Shown here piece after piece: positions 6,568 to 13,129 of a stretch of 28,947 bases of DNA (position 1 is its first letter; every line of letters starts with the position of its first letter). Where the stretch lies: positions 1 to 28,947 of IMG/VR virus record IMGVR_UViG_3300005295_000051. One strand, 5' to 3'. A program made the position numbers and the translations under genes. The notes beneath the pieces are model-generated. The model worked only from the letters and a program-made list of their open reading frames with translations. It did no database searches and was not told the DNA's origin. Source of the DNA: a virus.

Positions 6568-7010
6568 TTGGCAACAGCGAGCGCGTCTTCAAACTTGACC
6601 GCGTTCCCGCGAGGATCGTTGTCGAACAGCGACTCGTAGGTCGTCACCAGTGCCCGCAGCGCCGCCTCCAGCGCCGCCACGCGAGCCTGGAGCGTGTCAT
6701 GCTCACATCGCACACAGGGCTCACCGTCGTCATGCGGATAGTGACTTACTCCCTGCGCGATCTCGGCGACATAGCTACGGCAGTCCTCTAGTTCCACCCA
6801 CGCCGCTCTGCCTTCCGCCCGCGCGGTCGCGAGGGCGGTGGCGATAGTGTGCTCGCATAGCTGACACTCGGTAGACCGGCCGCAGTATCCACAGCCGTCC
6901 CGAACGATGGCCTGCGCGAGCGCACGATCCGCCGCCGTCCCCTCGGGGGGCGTCTCGTTCCGCGCCCGCCATGCTTGGGCCTTGCGCTCCGGGTCCACCG
7001 GGCGCGTCAT
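6534..7010 (-). CDS. Zinc-type/coiled-coil hypothetical protein
   Basis: 158 residues; ATG at 7010 overlaps the preceding stop as ATGA (7007-7010). The N-terminal half has CGYCGRSTECQLCEH (C-x2-C plus C-x2-C), followed by another C-x2-C (EPCVRCEHD) and a helical segment QARVAALEAALRALVTTYES, ending ALAPDAGGTA. Six Cys in CxxC pairs suggest one or two bound zinc ions. It is a longer paralogue of the gene at 6136-6537. Similar coiled-coil proteins with CxxC pairs are frequent in phage early operons and lack known function. Confidence 0.7.
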   Translation of the reverse strand: MTRPVDPERKAQAWRARNETPPEGTAADRALAQAIVRDGCGYCGRSTECQLCEHTIATALATARAEGRAAWVELEDCRSYVAEIAQGVSHYPHDDGEPCVRCEHDTLQARVAALEAALRALVTTYESLFDNDPRGNAVKFEDALAVAKALAPDAGGTA

Positions 7011-7129
7011 CGCGGGCCACCAACGCAGAACACGCAGCCTGAGTTACACCATCGGTCGTAGCAGCGTCGGCACCACGGACACGTCGGTCCCTTGCCGCAG
7101 AACTCGCATGCCGTCACCTCGGGGGTCAT
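7007..7129 (-). CDS. 40-residue Cys-rich zinc-ribbon-like peptide
   Basis: ATG at 7129 lies in an ATGA overlap with the upstream 47-residue gene (7126-7129), and its own stop overlaps the next start as ATGA (7007-7010). It carries CEFCGKGPTCPWCRRCYDRW and then CNSGCVFC: eight Cys in 40 residues, enough for two zinc sites. The couplings on both sides, rather than its length, are the reason for calling it. Confidence 0.6.
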   Translation of the reverse strand: MTPEVTACEFCGKGPTCPWCRRCYDRWCNSGCVFCVGGPR

Positions 7130-7269
7130 CGAGCGATCCACTGGGCGACCGTCATCCAGTACGCCAGCTTCTTGCGGAGGATCGGCGCACAGAGCGTCAC
7201 GCGCCCCCGTTCCACCAGAAATCCCGCACACAGGGACGGCGTCGTCACTTGGTAGAGCCCATCCCTCAT
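7126..7269 (-). CDS. 47-residue phage protein of the GLYxVTTxxLCAGF type
   Basis: Translated directly from the minus strand: ATG at 7269 within ATGA (7266-7269), stop TGA within ATGA (7126-7129). It reads MRDGLYQVTTPSLCAGFLVE, then RGRVTLCAPILRKKLAYW and a short hydrophobic end. This matches, from memory, a short protein found in many phages of high-GC hosts (GLYRVTTxYLCAGFVVExGxVxxCAPILRRR), always near replication genes and of unknown function. Two Cys and a strand-rich first half followed by a basic helix are its visible features. Confidence 0.75.
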   Translation of the reverse strand: MRDGLYQVTTPSLCAGFLVERGRVTLCAPILRKKLAYWMTVAQWIAR

Positions 7270-7385
7270 ACCCACGGGAGATACCAGCGCCAGCGCCGCC
7301 ACCAGGAGAGCCGGGTCCGCCGAGACACGCCCCAGAAGTGCAACGCAAGATGCTCGCTCGGAATGTCATAGGCGCGCCCCTTCAT
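7266..7385 (-). CDS. 39-residue basic, Trp-rich peptide
   Basis: ATG at 7385 overlaps the upstream stop as ATGA (7382-7385), and its TGA overlaps the next ATG as ATGA (7266-7269). The sequence starts MKGRAYDIPSEHLALHFWGV and continues with a cluster of Arg and Trp (RLSWWRRWRWYLPW). The Trp/Arg tail might sit at a membrane surface. Evidence is the double coupling; no family was recognised. Confidence 0.5.
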   Translation of the reverse strand: MKGRAYDIPSEHLALHFWGVSRRTRLSWWRRWRWYLPWV

Positions 7386-7600
7386 CGCTGGCTCCGCACG
7401 TAGGCCCACGCCGCCGCCTCCAGTTGCCGCTCGGAGAGGGACGCGAGCGTGACCGACGGCGCGGTGAGCGTGAGGCGGAGCACGCGGCCCCGGCGGGTGA
7501 CCTTCACGGTCCAGCGGCGCGGGGCGGCGCGGCGTTCGTGGTCGGGCACGAAGGACGGGCCCGCCACCGGCACGGCGCGGCCCACGATGCGGTCGCTCAT
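7382..7600 (-). CDS. Small basic hypothetical protein
   Basis: 72 residues; ATG at 7600 overlaps the previous stop as ATGA (7597-7600). The protein alternates charged and hydrophobic residues in the middle (RRWTVKVTRRGRVLRLTLTA), which looks like a beta hairpin, then ends in a helix (SLSERQLEAAAWAYVRSQR). Strongly basic. Not recognised; nucleic-acid binding is possible from charge alone. Confidence 0.65.
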   Translation of the reverse strand: MSDRIVGRAVPVAGPSFVPDHERRAAPRRWTVKVTRRGRVLRLTLTAPSVTLASLSERQLEAAAWAYVRSQR

Positions 7601-7848
7601 GGCTCCCTCCCCGTCTCGGTCCACCAGCGGCCCTTCGCCACTTCGTACACGAAGTCGGGGTTCCGCACGAGCCGCTCCGCCTGCCGGATCGCACGGAGCA
7701 CCGCCTGACACTCGGCATGCGACGGCAGACGGCCCTGCCGCTCGTCCTCGCAGAGCGTCCACCAGTCCCGATAGCTCTCGGCCAATGCGAGGTCCGCCCC
7801 TGCCGTCACCGTGTCGCGCAACGTGTCCTCCGTTTCCACTAATACCAT
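7597..7848 (-). CDS. Hypothetical protein, first gene after the AT-rich element
   Basis: 83 residues from ATG at 7848. This start has no Shine-Dalgarno match and sits exactly at the inner edge of an 18-base inverted repeat. In-frame GTG codons at 7842 and 7986 are alternatives; the last would overlap the primase end. The protein is helical and charged: ETEDTLRDTVTAGADLALAE, then WTLCEDERQGRLPSHAECQA, then a basic end. Not recognised. Its stop overlaps the next gene as ATGA. Confidence 0.6.
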   Translation of the reverse strand: MVLVETEDTLRDTVTAGADLALAESYRDWWTLCEDERQGRLPSHAECQAVLRAIRQAERLVRNPDFVYEVAKGRWWTETGREP

Positions 7849-7949
7849 TTTTAGATTTACTAGAAAGAAAGAGACACGATAGACACCAAACACATGGGAG
7901 GTGTACGTGTCTGCACACCGTAGTGCCTGCCGATGGTATGAGTGGAAAC
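7831..7949. repeat. 18-base inverted repeat enclosing an AT-rich, self-complementary stretch
   Basis: CGTTTCCACTAATACCAT (7831-7848) and its inverse ATGGTATGAGTGGAAACG (from 7933) match with one mismatch. The interval holds an AT-rich run (7846-7872) that stands out in this GC-rich DNA, and a nested inverted repeat, AGACAC (7883-7888) against GTGTCT (about 7904-7910). It lies just downstream of the primase-helicase gene and just upstream of the coupled small genes. Possible origin, operator or site of processing. Confidence 0.65.
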
Positions 7950-7963
7950 GCGGGCCATCCCAC

Positions 7964-9934
7964 TCACCACTGGGTCCATGGCTCACTGGCCTCCATGGAA
8001 ACCATGGAAATGCCTGTCACCACTTCGGTTTTCACGGCGTAGGTCGTCTCGTCCTCGTCCCCGTGCGTGATGACGAGTCCCAGCACCATGAGGGCGTCGA
8101 GGGTCCGTTTGATGGTGTTGTGGGGGCTTCCTAGCCGTCTCCGCACGTCTGACACCTTCGTGTCAGGGTGTAGCGACACGTCGTGGAGGACACGCCACCG
8201 GAGGGGGGGCATCGAGTCCTTCGCCGCCCGTGCGGCCAGCCCCAGGGCCGTCTCGCGGGTCAGCCCTAGGGCCATCCCCCCCCGGACGAGTTGACACAAC
8301 TGCTTGCCCAGCCGCGTCGGCATCTCGGGGGCGTTGGCCTCGATCACGTCGAGGCGGTAGTCCACATCGACCGCCGTCCGGATCAACGTGGTCAGGTTCG
8401 CCAATTCAAAGAGGCGCTCCACGTCGTCGGGGGCCAGGGGCTCGATCCGCGTCCCGTCGAGCGACGCCAGGGTGCGGCTCACGGCCTGGGCCAGTTCCTG
8501 CCGCATCTGCCGCTCTTTCCCGTTGTTCAGGTGCGCCTGGACGAAGGCGGCGTGCCGCCCGTGGCGGGAGTCGAACCGGACGATCAGGAACCGATCCCCC
8601 ATCGTGGCGATGACGCCGTGCGCCTTGTCCCACGCGGTCGTGCAGGCCGCGACGATCGTCAGACGGCCCGCCCAGTCGATCCGTCGCCCGCCCTCGGCTC
8701 CCACCTGCCGGGACCAGCGTCCGTCGTGAATCTCGCGGAACGCCGACAGCACCTCCGCCCGCGTCGTCGAGTGCATCTCCAAGATCGACGTGAAGTCCTT
8801 GATGAGGAGGATGCCGCTGTCCCCGATCTCGCGGAGGAGTCCGCCGGTCGCGTCCGATGCCCGGTCCCGACGGGGGGTGCCCGACAGGAGCGCGGCCACC
8901 GACGCGATCTGCGAGATGACGCGGCCACCGGCTCCCTCGATCGCCTGCATCGACTCCGTCTTTGCCGCCCCGGGCCCGCCGACCAGCATCAGCCAGCACG
9001 GCTCCCCGTCGAGCCAGTGCGCCGCCGTCGCGGCCAGCATCACCTCCAGCACCGTCAGGTCGTACTCGGGGCCCAGCCACTTGGCGTACACCTCGCGCAC
9101 GGTGGTGAGGGGCGTGTAGGTGCGGGCCGCGACCATGGCGGCGGCGAACGCGGGAGCCCCCTGGGCGGCGAGGAAGTCGGAGGCGTCTCCGTGCTCCTCC
9201 AGGCCGTCGAGGATGAGCAGGCGGGCCACCAGCCCCTCGGTGCGGCACGTCGCGATCACCTGGGCCGCGTGGGCACGCCCTGGCTCGTCGTTGTCGGGCA
9301 CCACCAGCACCTCGGTGACGCCCGCGAGCTTGAGCATGCGCGCGTAGGCGATCGTCCACTTCCCCGCGCCACCCACGTTCGTGGTCGCGGGCTGGCCGAT
9401 GTCCCACAGGGCGTCGGCGTCCTTCTCGCCCTCGACGATCACCACCGTGGTGCGGCCCATGCGGCAGAAGCCCACGATCTCGTCGAGGCGGTAGGGCACG
9501 CGCGTGACGCCGTCCATGTTCCAGACCCACGCGCCTGGATGGTCAGGGTCAGGACGGCGCTGGCGAAAGTCCTTCGGCTCGTAGCGCACCACCTGATAGC
9601 GGAGCGTGCCCCCAGGATCGCGGTAGTCGTAGCACGCGACCTCGATCCGCGCGTCAGGCGCGGGCCGTCGTGGGGCGCGCGGGGCGCGCGGGCGGGGCCC
9701 GTTGGTGGACCGCTCGACACTGATGTCGGCCAGGGTCAGGCGCAGGACATCGAGGATCGTGTGTTTCGAGCAGCCCGCGTGGCAGTAGGCGACGATGGGC
9801 TGCGTGCGCCCGACCTTCACGCTGAGACTCTGGCGGCGGTCGTCGTGGGCGGGGCACTGGGCCATCCAGGCTCCGTCCCCGCGTGGCGTGACGCCCTGGA
9901 GGCGGGACAGAAACTCGGCCATGGACAACGGCAT
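7964..9934 (-). CDS. Primase-helicase, multi-domain phage replication protein
   Basis: 656 residues; ATG at 9934 with AGGGGG about 8 bases upstream. Domain order: CHC2-type zinc finger (C27-x2-H30, C51-x3-C55), TOPRIM primase domain (IVEGEKDAD with E168, D172, then VVPDNDEPG with D214 and D216), an AAA/P-loop ATPase with Walker A GGPGAAKTE (319-327) and Walker B ILLIKDF (375-381), an Arg in GDRFLIVRF (about 448) as possible Arg finger, and a C-terminal winged helix (VSDVRRRLGSPHNTIKRTLD). It probably primes and unwinds phage DNA. Unlike T7 gp4, the ATPase lacks obvious RecA-type motifs and more resembles the DUF3987-like or MCM-like ATPases fused to TOPRIM in many phages. The Walker A has Ala before Lys-Thr instead of the common Gly-Ser. 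Confidence 0.9.
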   Translation of the reverse strand: MPLSMAEFLSRLQGVTPRGDGAWMAQCPAHDDRRQSLSVKVGRTQPIVAYCHAGCSKHTILDVLRLTLADISVERSTNGPRPRAPRAPRRPAPDARIEVACYDYRDPGGTLRYQVVRYEPKDFRQRRPDPDHPGAWVWNMDGVTRVPYRLDEIVGFCRMGRTTVVIVEGEKDADALWDIGQPATTNVGGAGKWTIAYARMLKLAGVTEVLVVPDNDEPGRAHAAQVIATCRTEGLVARLLILDGLEEHGDASDFLAAQGAPAFAAAMVAARTYTPLTTVREVYAKWLGPEYDLTVLEVMLAATAAHWLDGEPCWLMLVGGPGAAKTESMQAIEGAGGRVISQIASVAALLSGTPRRDRASDATGGLLREIGDSGILLIKDFTSILEMHSTTRAEVLSAFREIHDGRWSRQVGAEGGRRIDWAGRLTIVAACTTAWDKAHGVIATMGDRFLIVRFDSRHGRHAAFVQAHLNNGKERQMRQELAQAVSRTLASLDGTRIEPLAPDDVERLFELANLTTLIRTAVDVDYRLDVIEANAPEMPTRLGKQLCQLVRGGMALGLTRETALGLAARAAKDSMPPLRWRVLHDVSLHPDTKVSDVRRRLGSPHNTIKRTLDALMVLGLVITHGDEDETTYAVKTEVVTGISMVSMEASEPWTQW

Positions 9935-9959
9935 CGGCGGGCCCCCTATCCCTCAGTGA

Positions 9960-10033
9960 AAGTGGCGGGCCCGGGTATCCCGTGTAGGGGCACGGGAATC
10001 CGGCGAGGGGGGCGCGACCCCCACCCGCCACTT
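9960..10033. repeat. Nested inverted repeats upstream of the primase gene
   Basis: AAGTGGCGGG (9960-9969) pairs exactly with CCCGCCACTT (10024-10033). Inside is a second perfect stem, CCCGTG (9979-9984) with CACGGG (9991-9996). The whole 9935-10062 gap between the annealing protein and primase genes is non-coding. It lacks a TTGACA promoter, so it may be an RNA structure in the operon transcript. Confidence 0.55.
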
Positions 10034-10062
10034 CGCGTTATACCAAAGATGTCGCGGGAAGT

Positions 10063-11370
10063 CTACGGCTGGGCGGACTGGAGCGCGTCTCGGCGCTCAC
10101 TGATCCACCCCAACGCATCGCGTTTCACCTCGCGCGGCACGGTCGTGTCCAGATAGATGCGCCCCAGGATGGCATCGCAGGCCTCGGGCGTCGAGGCCCC
10201 CGCGATCTCCGTCGAGAGGCGGAGGCGGAGGGTCATGTCGTCCCCGTTCGTCACGGGCGTCACGGGCGTCACAGGCTGGGGCTCGGGCATGGTCACCTGG
10301 GCGGGCTCGACGTAGGGCACGGCGCGCTTCTTCTTCGGCGCGGCGGGGGGTTCTGTCGGTTGTGTCGGTTTCTGCCCCCAGCCACTTGGCTCGGCGGGAA
10401 TGGAACTCGGCGGGGACGGAACGGACGGCACGGGCGGAGCCGTCGGGGGTGTCGGCGGTAACGGCGCGGATTCTTTGAGTTGTCCATCGCGGGCGTCGAG
10501 GACGACCGCCTGACCCGTTGGGGGAGAGCTACGAACCTCCCCACTTGCGCCAGCCGGGGAATCGGGGCCGAATGCCTCCGCGACCGTCGCCTCCCCGTCA
10601 CGCAGGGCGTCATGGAGCGCCTGGAGCGTCGCGATGTCGCCCCCCACCCACTGGGACCGGGGCTTCTCGATGTAGGCCTCTAGCTGGGCGGCGGAGACGC
10701 CGTGCTCCTTCTGGAACCGCTCGACGGCCCGGTCGATGCGGTCGGGCGCGGCGGGCTGGTTCAGATCGCCCCCCGCGATCTTCTTCCGCACCTCCGTCTC
10801 GAAAAAGGCGCGGAGGTGGAGCGGCAGCACACTGAGCACCACGTTGCGCTTCAGCTTCGCCGCCGCCGCGCCCAGCACCTGCAACTGGCGGCGCTCGTCG
10901 AGGAGCACGATGCGGCCCTCGCGGGTCTTCTCGTACTTCGACGCCTTGCCGGTCGTCTGGTCCCAGTTGTTCTTCTCCATGTCGCCCACGCGCGCGACCA
11001 AGTCCCACCCGTGCTCGTCTTCATTGGTGTAGAACACGCTCGCCAGGATGTGGCCCCACTCGGCGCGGAGCGTCTCGGCGGCGCGGATGGACAGGCCCTC
11101 GACGCGCACGGTGCGGTTCGTGCGCCGGTCCTGGTAGGGGATGGAGTAGAGCATGCGGTCGGAGTACTGCGGGTAGCGGTCGAGCGCGCTCTGGAGGTTG
11201 GCGAAGATGAGCGCCTCGTCGCGCGGGTAGCGGCGGGCCGTGCTGACCGCCGCCATCAGGAGGTCGGGGTCAATCGCACCGCCGCGCGTGACCAGCGCCT
11301 CGCCGTTGGGCGGGCCCTCGGGCGGCGGCGGCGGCGGCTGGAAGCCGGTCGTGTTCGATCGCGATGCCAT
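10063..11370 (-). CDS. Putative single-strand annealing protein (recombinase)
   Basis: 435 residues from ATG at 11370, preceded by AGAGGAG. An in-frame ATG at 11385, in an ATGA overlap with the nuclease stop, would add five residues. Residues about 40-210 are conserved in style with phage annealing proteins: YPRDEALIFANLQSAL, RVEGLSIRAAETLRAEWGHI (the GxSIRxAE...WGxI signature), WDLVARVGDMEKNNWD, LGAAAAKLKRNVVLSVLPLH. The C-terminal half is a long Pro-rich linker (with PVTPVTPVTNG from a 9-base tandem repeat at about 10242-10271) ending in a short helical domain. Together with the nuclease just upstream it forms the usual exonuclease/annealing pair for recombination. Assignment to a named family (RecT, ERF or other) is not possible by eye. 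Confidence 0.7.
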   Translation of the reverse strand: MASRSNTTGFQPPPPPPEGPPNGEALVTRGGAIDPDLLMAAVSTARRYPRDEALIFANLQSALDRYPQYSDRMLYSIPYQDRRTNRTVRVEGLSIRAAETLRAEWGHILASVFYTNEDEHGWDLVARVGDMEKNNWDQTTGKASKYEKTREGRIVLLDERRQLQVLGAAAAKLKRNVVLSVLPLHLRAFFETEVRKKIAGGDLNQPAAPDRIDRAVERFQKEHGVSAAQLEAYIEKPRSQWVGGDIATLQALHDALRDGEATVAEAFGPDSPAGASGEVRSSPPTGQAVVLDARDGQLKESAPLPPTPPTAPPVPSVPSPPSSIPAEPSGWGQKPTQPTEPPAAPKKKRAVPYVEPAQVTMPEPQPVTPVTPVTNGDDMTLRLRLSTEIAGASTPEACDAILGRIYLDTTVPREVKRDALGWISERRDALQSAQP

Positions 11371-11381
11371 GCGGGCTCCTC

Positions 11382-12221
11382 TCATGGGGTGACGTAGGGG
11401 CAGGTGGCCCAGTAGGGGCACTGTTTCTCGCTGCACCACCAGTCGGTGTTGGGATTGGAGTGGAGGAAAATCCCGGCGCGCAGTCCCTTCGACGCATTCT
11501 GGATGCGGCGCATGAGCGTCGCGTAGTCGGCGGGGCCCCGCACGGAGTTGAACCGCTTGTGCTCGATCGCGCCGCTCTTGCGCCGGATCAAGTAGTCGAG
11601 GCTCACGGGACGCGGATCGTCGTGCGGCTTCTCGGCCTGCCGGAAGAGGCTGTACATCGTCAGTTGGTCGGAGGTGTCCGCCACGTGGTCGGGCGGCGTG
11701 CGCTCGGAGGTTTTCACGTCGCGGATCGTCTCGCCCACCGACTCCATGGGCGTCGCGTCTACGAGGTCGATGGTGCCTTTGAGATTCACCTCGGGAATGA
11801 GCCCCGTGATCGTCACGGTGCGCTCGACGGCGAGGGGCGTGATCTGGGAGGCGACGCCCGTGGCGTAGCCGCCCGCGTAAGCGACCGCGTGATCTTTGAG
11901 CGTGCCAAAGACCTTGCTGACGCCGATCGTCATCTCCTCCTTGGTCAGCGTCGCGCCCGCTCGCCGTGCGAGGTCGATCTGGCTGGCCGCGACATCCTCG
12001 TACAGTTCGATGGGCGCGGGAGCCTGGATGCGCTGCTGCTCGATGAGCCCCGTGCCGATCGCCCGATGGACCGCGCCCCCGCGAATCTGGGGCGTGGTCG
12101 CGGGCGTGTGGTCCCGCTCGACGTACTTCCGGCGGTACGCCTCGCCGCACCGCGTGTAGGCGGCGAGCGACGAGGCGTGCCACGTCTCGACGGTCTGCTG
12201 GACTTTCTCCGCGAAGCTCAT
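11382..12221 (-). CDS. RecB-like PD-(D/E)XK exonuclease with Fe-S cluster cysteines
   Basis: 279 residues; ATG at 12221 with GGAG six bases upstream. Core motifs: helix with H52 (RGGAVHRAI), D152 in LKGTIDLVD, the D168-V-K170 pair in ETIRDVKTS, and Q186-L-x-x-Y in DQLTMYSL, which is the RecB/AddB nuclease arrangement. Four Cys fit a 4Fe-4S staple: C25 near the N-terminus (YTRCGEAY) and C263-x4-C268-x5-C274 at the C-terminus. It should degrade DNA ends to make single strands for the annealing protein encoded next. Length is typical for phage Cas4/RecB-like nucleases. Confidence 0.88.
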   Translation of the reverse strand: MSFAEKVQQTVETWHASSLAAYTRCGEAYRRKYVERDHTPATTPQIRGGAVHRAIGTGLIEQQRIQAPAPIELYEDVAASQIDLARRAGATLTKEEMTIGVSKVFGTLKDHAVAYAGGYATGVASQITPLAVERTVTITGLIPEVNLKGTIDLVDATPMESVGETIRDVKTSERTPPDHVADTSDQLTMYSLFRQAEKPHDDPRPVSLDYLIRRKSGAIEHKRFNSVRGPADYATLMRRIQNASKGLRAGIFLHSNPNTDWWCSEKQCPYWATCPYVTP

Positions 12222-12228
12222 GGCTCCT

Positions 12229-12459
12229 TCAACTGGCGACGGTGATCCCCCGCCGGTCGAGGTACTCCGCGATGGCCTTGGAAACGAGCGCGGTGCGGCT
12301 CGACTCCCTCAACGCGAAGCGGGCCTCGTTCAACCGGGCGATCAGCCCCGCTGGGCAACGGTAGGTGAAGACAAAGGGCCGCTGGGGCGTGGGCCCCGGT
12401 GGCGTGGTGGGAGCAGCGCCCCTACGCCGCGTAGCGATCTTCGGCTGCGCGGTCGGCAT
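12229..12459 (-). CDS. Ribbon-helix-helix regulator candidate
   Basis: 76 residues; ATG at 12459 with a strong GGAGG six bases upstream. After a basic, Pro-rich N-terminus comes a strand (PFVFTYRCP), helix A (GLIARLNEARFALRES) and helix B (SRTALVSKAIAEYLDRRG), the order of Arc/CopG/ParG-type ribbon-helix-helix proteins that bind DNA as dimers. It is the first gene of the leftward early operon, right behind an operator-bearing promoter and divergent from another such promoter. That position is typical of an autoregulating repressor, so this is a good candidate for the protein recognising the repeated palindrome. The link is inference. Confidence 0.72.
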   Translation of the reverse strand: MPTAQPKIATRRRGAAPTTPPGPTPQRPFVFTYRCPAGLIARLNEARFALRESSRTALVSKAIAEYLDRRGITVAS

Positions 12460-12505
12460 GTGAACCCTCCTGTGGCTCGCCCCTCGCGGGTTGCGGCCAC
12501 TGAGG

Positions 12506-12533
12506 AGTATACCTGGGATATCGCGCCTGTCAA
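12506..12533 (-). promoter_or_regulatory. Early leftward promoter with operator
   Basis: Minus strand: TTGACA (12533-12528), 16-base spacer, TATACT (12511-12506), the best -10 in the window. The spacer holds the imperfect palindrome GATATC-N3-GGTATA (plus-strand 12507-12523). It should drive the RHH-nuclease-recombinase-primase operon. The leader to the ATG at 12459 is about 40 bases. A rightward promoter starts 45 bases away, making a divergent control region. Confidence 0.75.
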
Positions 12534-12578
12534 GGTTTCGAGCCAAAAGGCCCGCCAAATGGCTCTTGTTTTTCCTGC

Positions 12579-12606
12579 TTGACATGTGGGATACCGGGTG
12601 TATCAT
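12579..12606 (+). promoter_or_regulatory. Rightward promoter with operator
   Basis: TTGACA (12579-12584), 16-base spacer, TATCAT (12601-12606). The palindrome GGATACC-N3-TGTATCA covers 12589-12605. Upstream GTTTTTCCTGC is shared with promoters at 4210 and 17090. The predicted transcription start coincides with ATG 12613. Confidence 0.75.
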
Positions 12607-12651
12607 CACGGTATGGACGCGATCACCACCCCAACCCAAGGAGGCCCGACT

Positions 12652-13065
12652 ATGAAGCGACTCAGCCAGCCCGTCCCGCCCAACGGGGCGATCGTTCACA
12701 CCCGCACCGGGGGCACCCGGTTCGCGTGGCTCATCACCACGGGCGTCAACGTGGACCGCGCCGCCCTCGCGGGCGCGATCGGGGCCGAACGGGACTTTGC
12801 CTCGGAGTGCCTGTGGGCCGCGCGCGCCCTCATGGCCCACCGTCTGCCGACCGCCACCGTGTCGCTGAAGCAGACCCAGTCCCTGGTGAAGGCCGCACGG
12901 CGGGCCCTGCTCAAGGGCGCGGCGTCCTTCAGGATCACCACCCCCAAGTCGAAGGCGCTCCTCCTGGTGGACGCCATCGTCCTCAACGCCATCCTGACCG
13001 TGGCCGCGAAGCGCCGCCGCCTCGCCGCCTCGCCCCCCGCCGCCGGGGGGTTGACAGCCTCCTGA
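12652..13065 (+). CDS. Hypothetical basic protein
   Basis: 137 residues from ATG at 12652, which has AAGGAGG about 7 bases upstream. An in-frame ATG at 12613 would add 13 residues (MDAITTPTQGGPT) and coincides with the predicted transcription start. The protein begins MKRLSQPVPPNGAIVHTRTG and is mixed, with a helical middle (RDFASECLWAARALMAHR), Lys/Arg-rich stretches and a hydrophobic helix (ALLLVDAIVLNAILTVAA) near the end. Not recognised. Its 3' end carries the -35 box of the next promoter. Rightward counterpart of the RHH gene across the divergent region, so probably expressed early. Confidence 0.65.
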   Translation: MKRLSQPVPPNGAIVHTRTGGTRFAWLITTGVNVDRAALAGAIGAERDFASECLWAARALMAHRLPTATVSLKQTQSLVKAARRALLKGAASFRITTPKSKALLLVDAIVLNAILTVAAKRRRLAASPPAAGGLTAS

Positions 13066-13080
13066 TATCAGTGGTATCAT
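13051..13080 (+). promoter_or_regulatory. Promoter with operator before amidoligase
   Basis: TTGACA (13051-13056), 18-base spacer, TATCAT (13075-13080). The palindrome TGATATC-N3-GGTATCA lies at 13063-13079, and its first TGA is also the stop codon of the upstream gene. The leader carries a C/A-rich run (accccaaccccaacc) and GGAGG before the ATG at 13130. Confidence 0.72.
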
Positions 13081-13129
13081 CCTAGACATGGACAGGACGA
13101 ACCCCAACCCCAACCGGAGGACGCGGACC

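Noticed and set aside
7860-7967. 35-codon frame from GTG 7967, in GTGA overlap with the primase stop
   Set aside because: It fits the local coupling rule and has GGAGG upstream of an alternative ATG, but the peptide has no recognisable features and lies in the inverted-repeat element. Left open, not called.
8291-10156. 621-codon open frame on the plus strand, opposite the primase-helicase
   Set aside because: Composition is repetitive Arg/His/Gly-rich with no motifs, and the opposite strand encodes a complete primase-helicase. High GC content makes long antisense frames common.
11370-12183. Upstream extension of the annealing-protein frame
   Set aside because: The extra 271 residues are the shadow of the nuclease gene in another frame; ATG 11370 has its own ribosome binding site.
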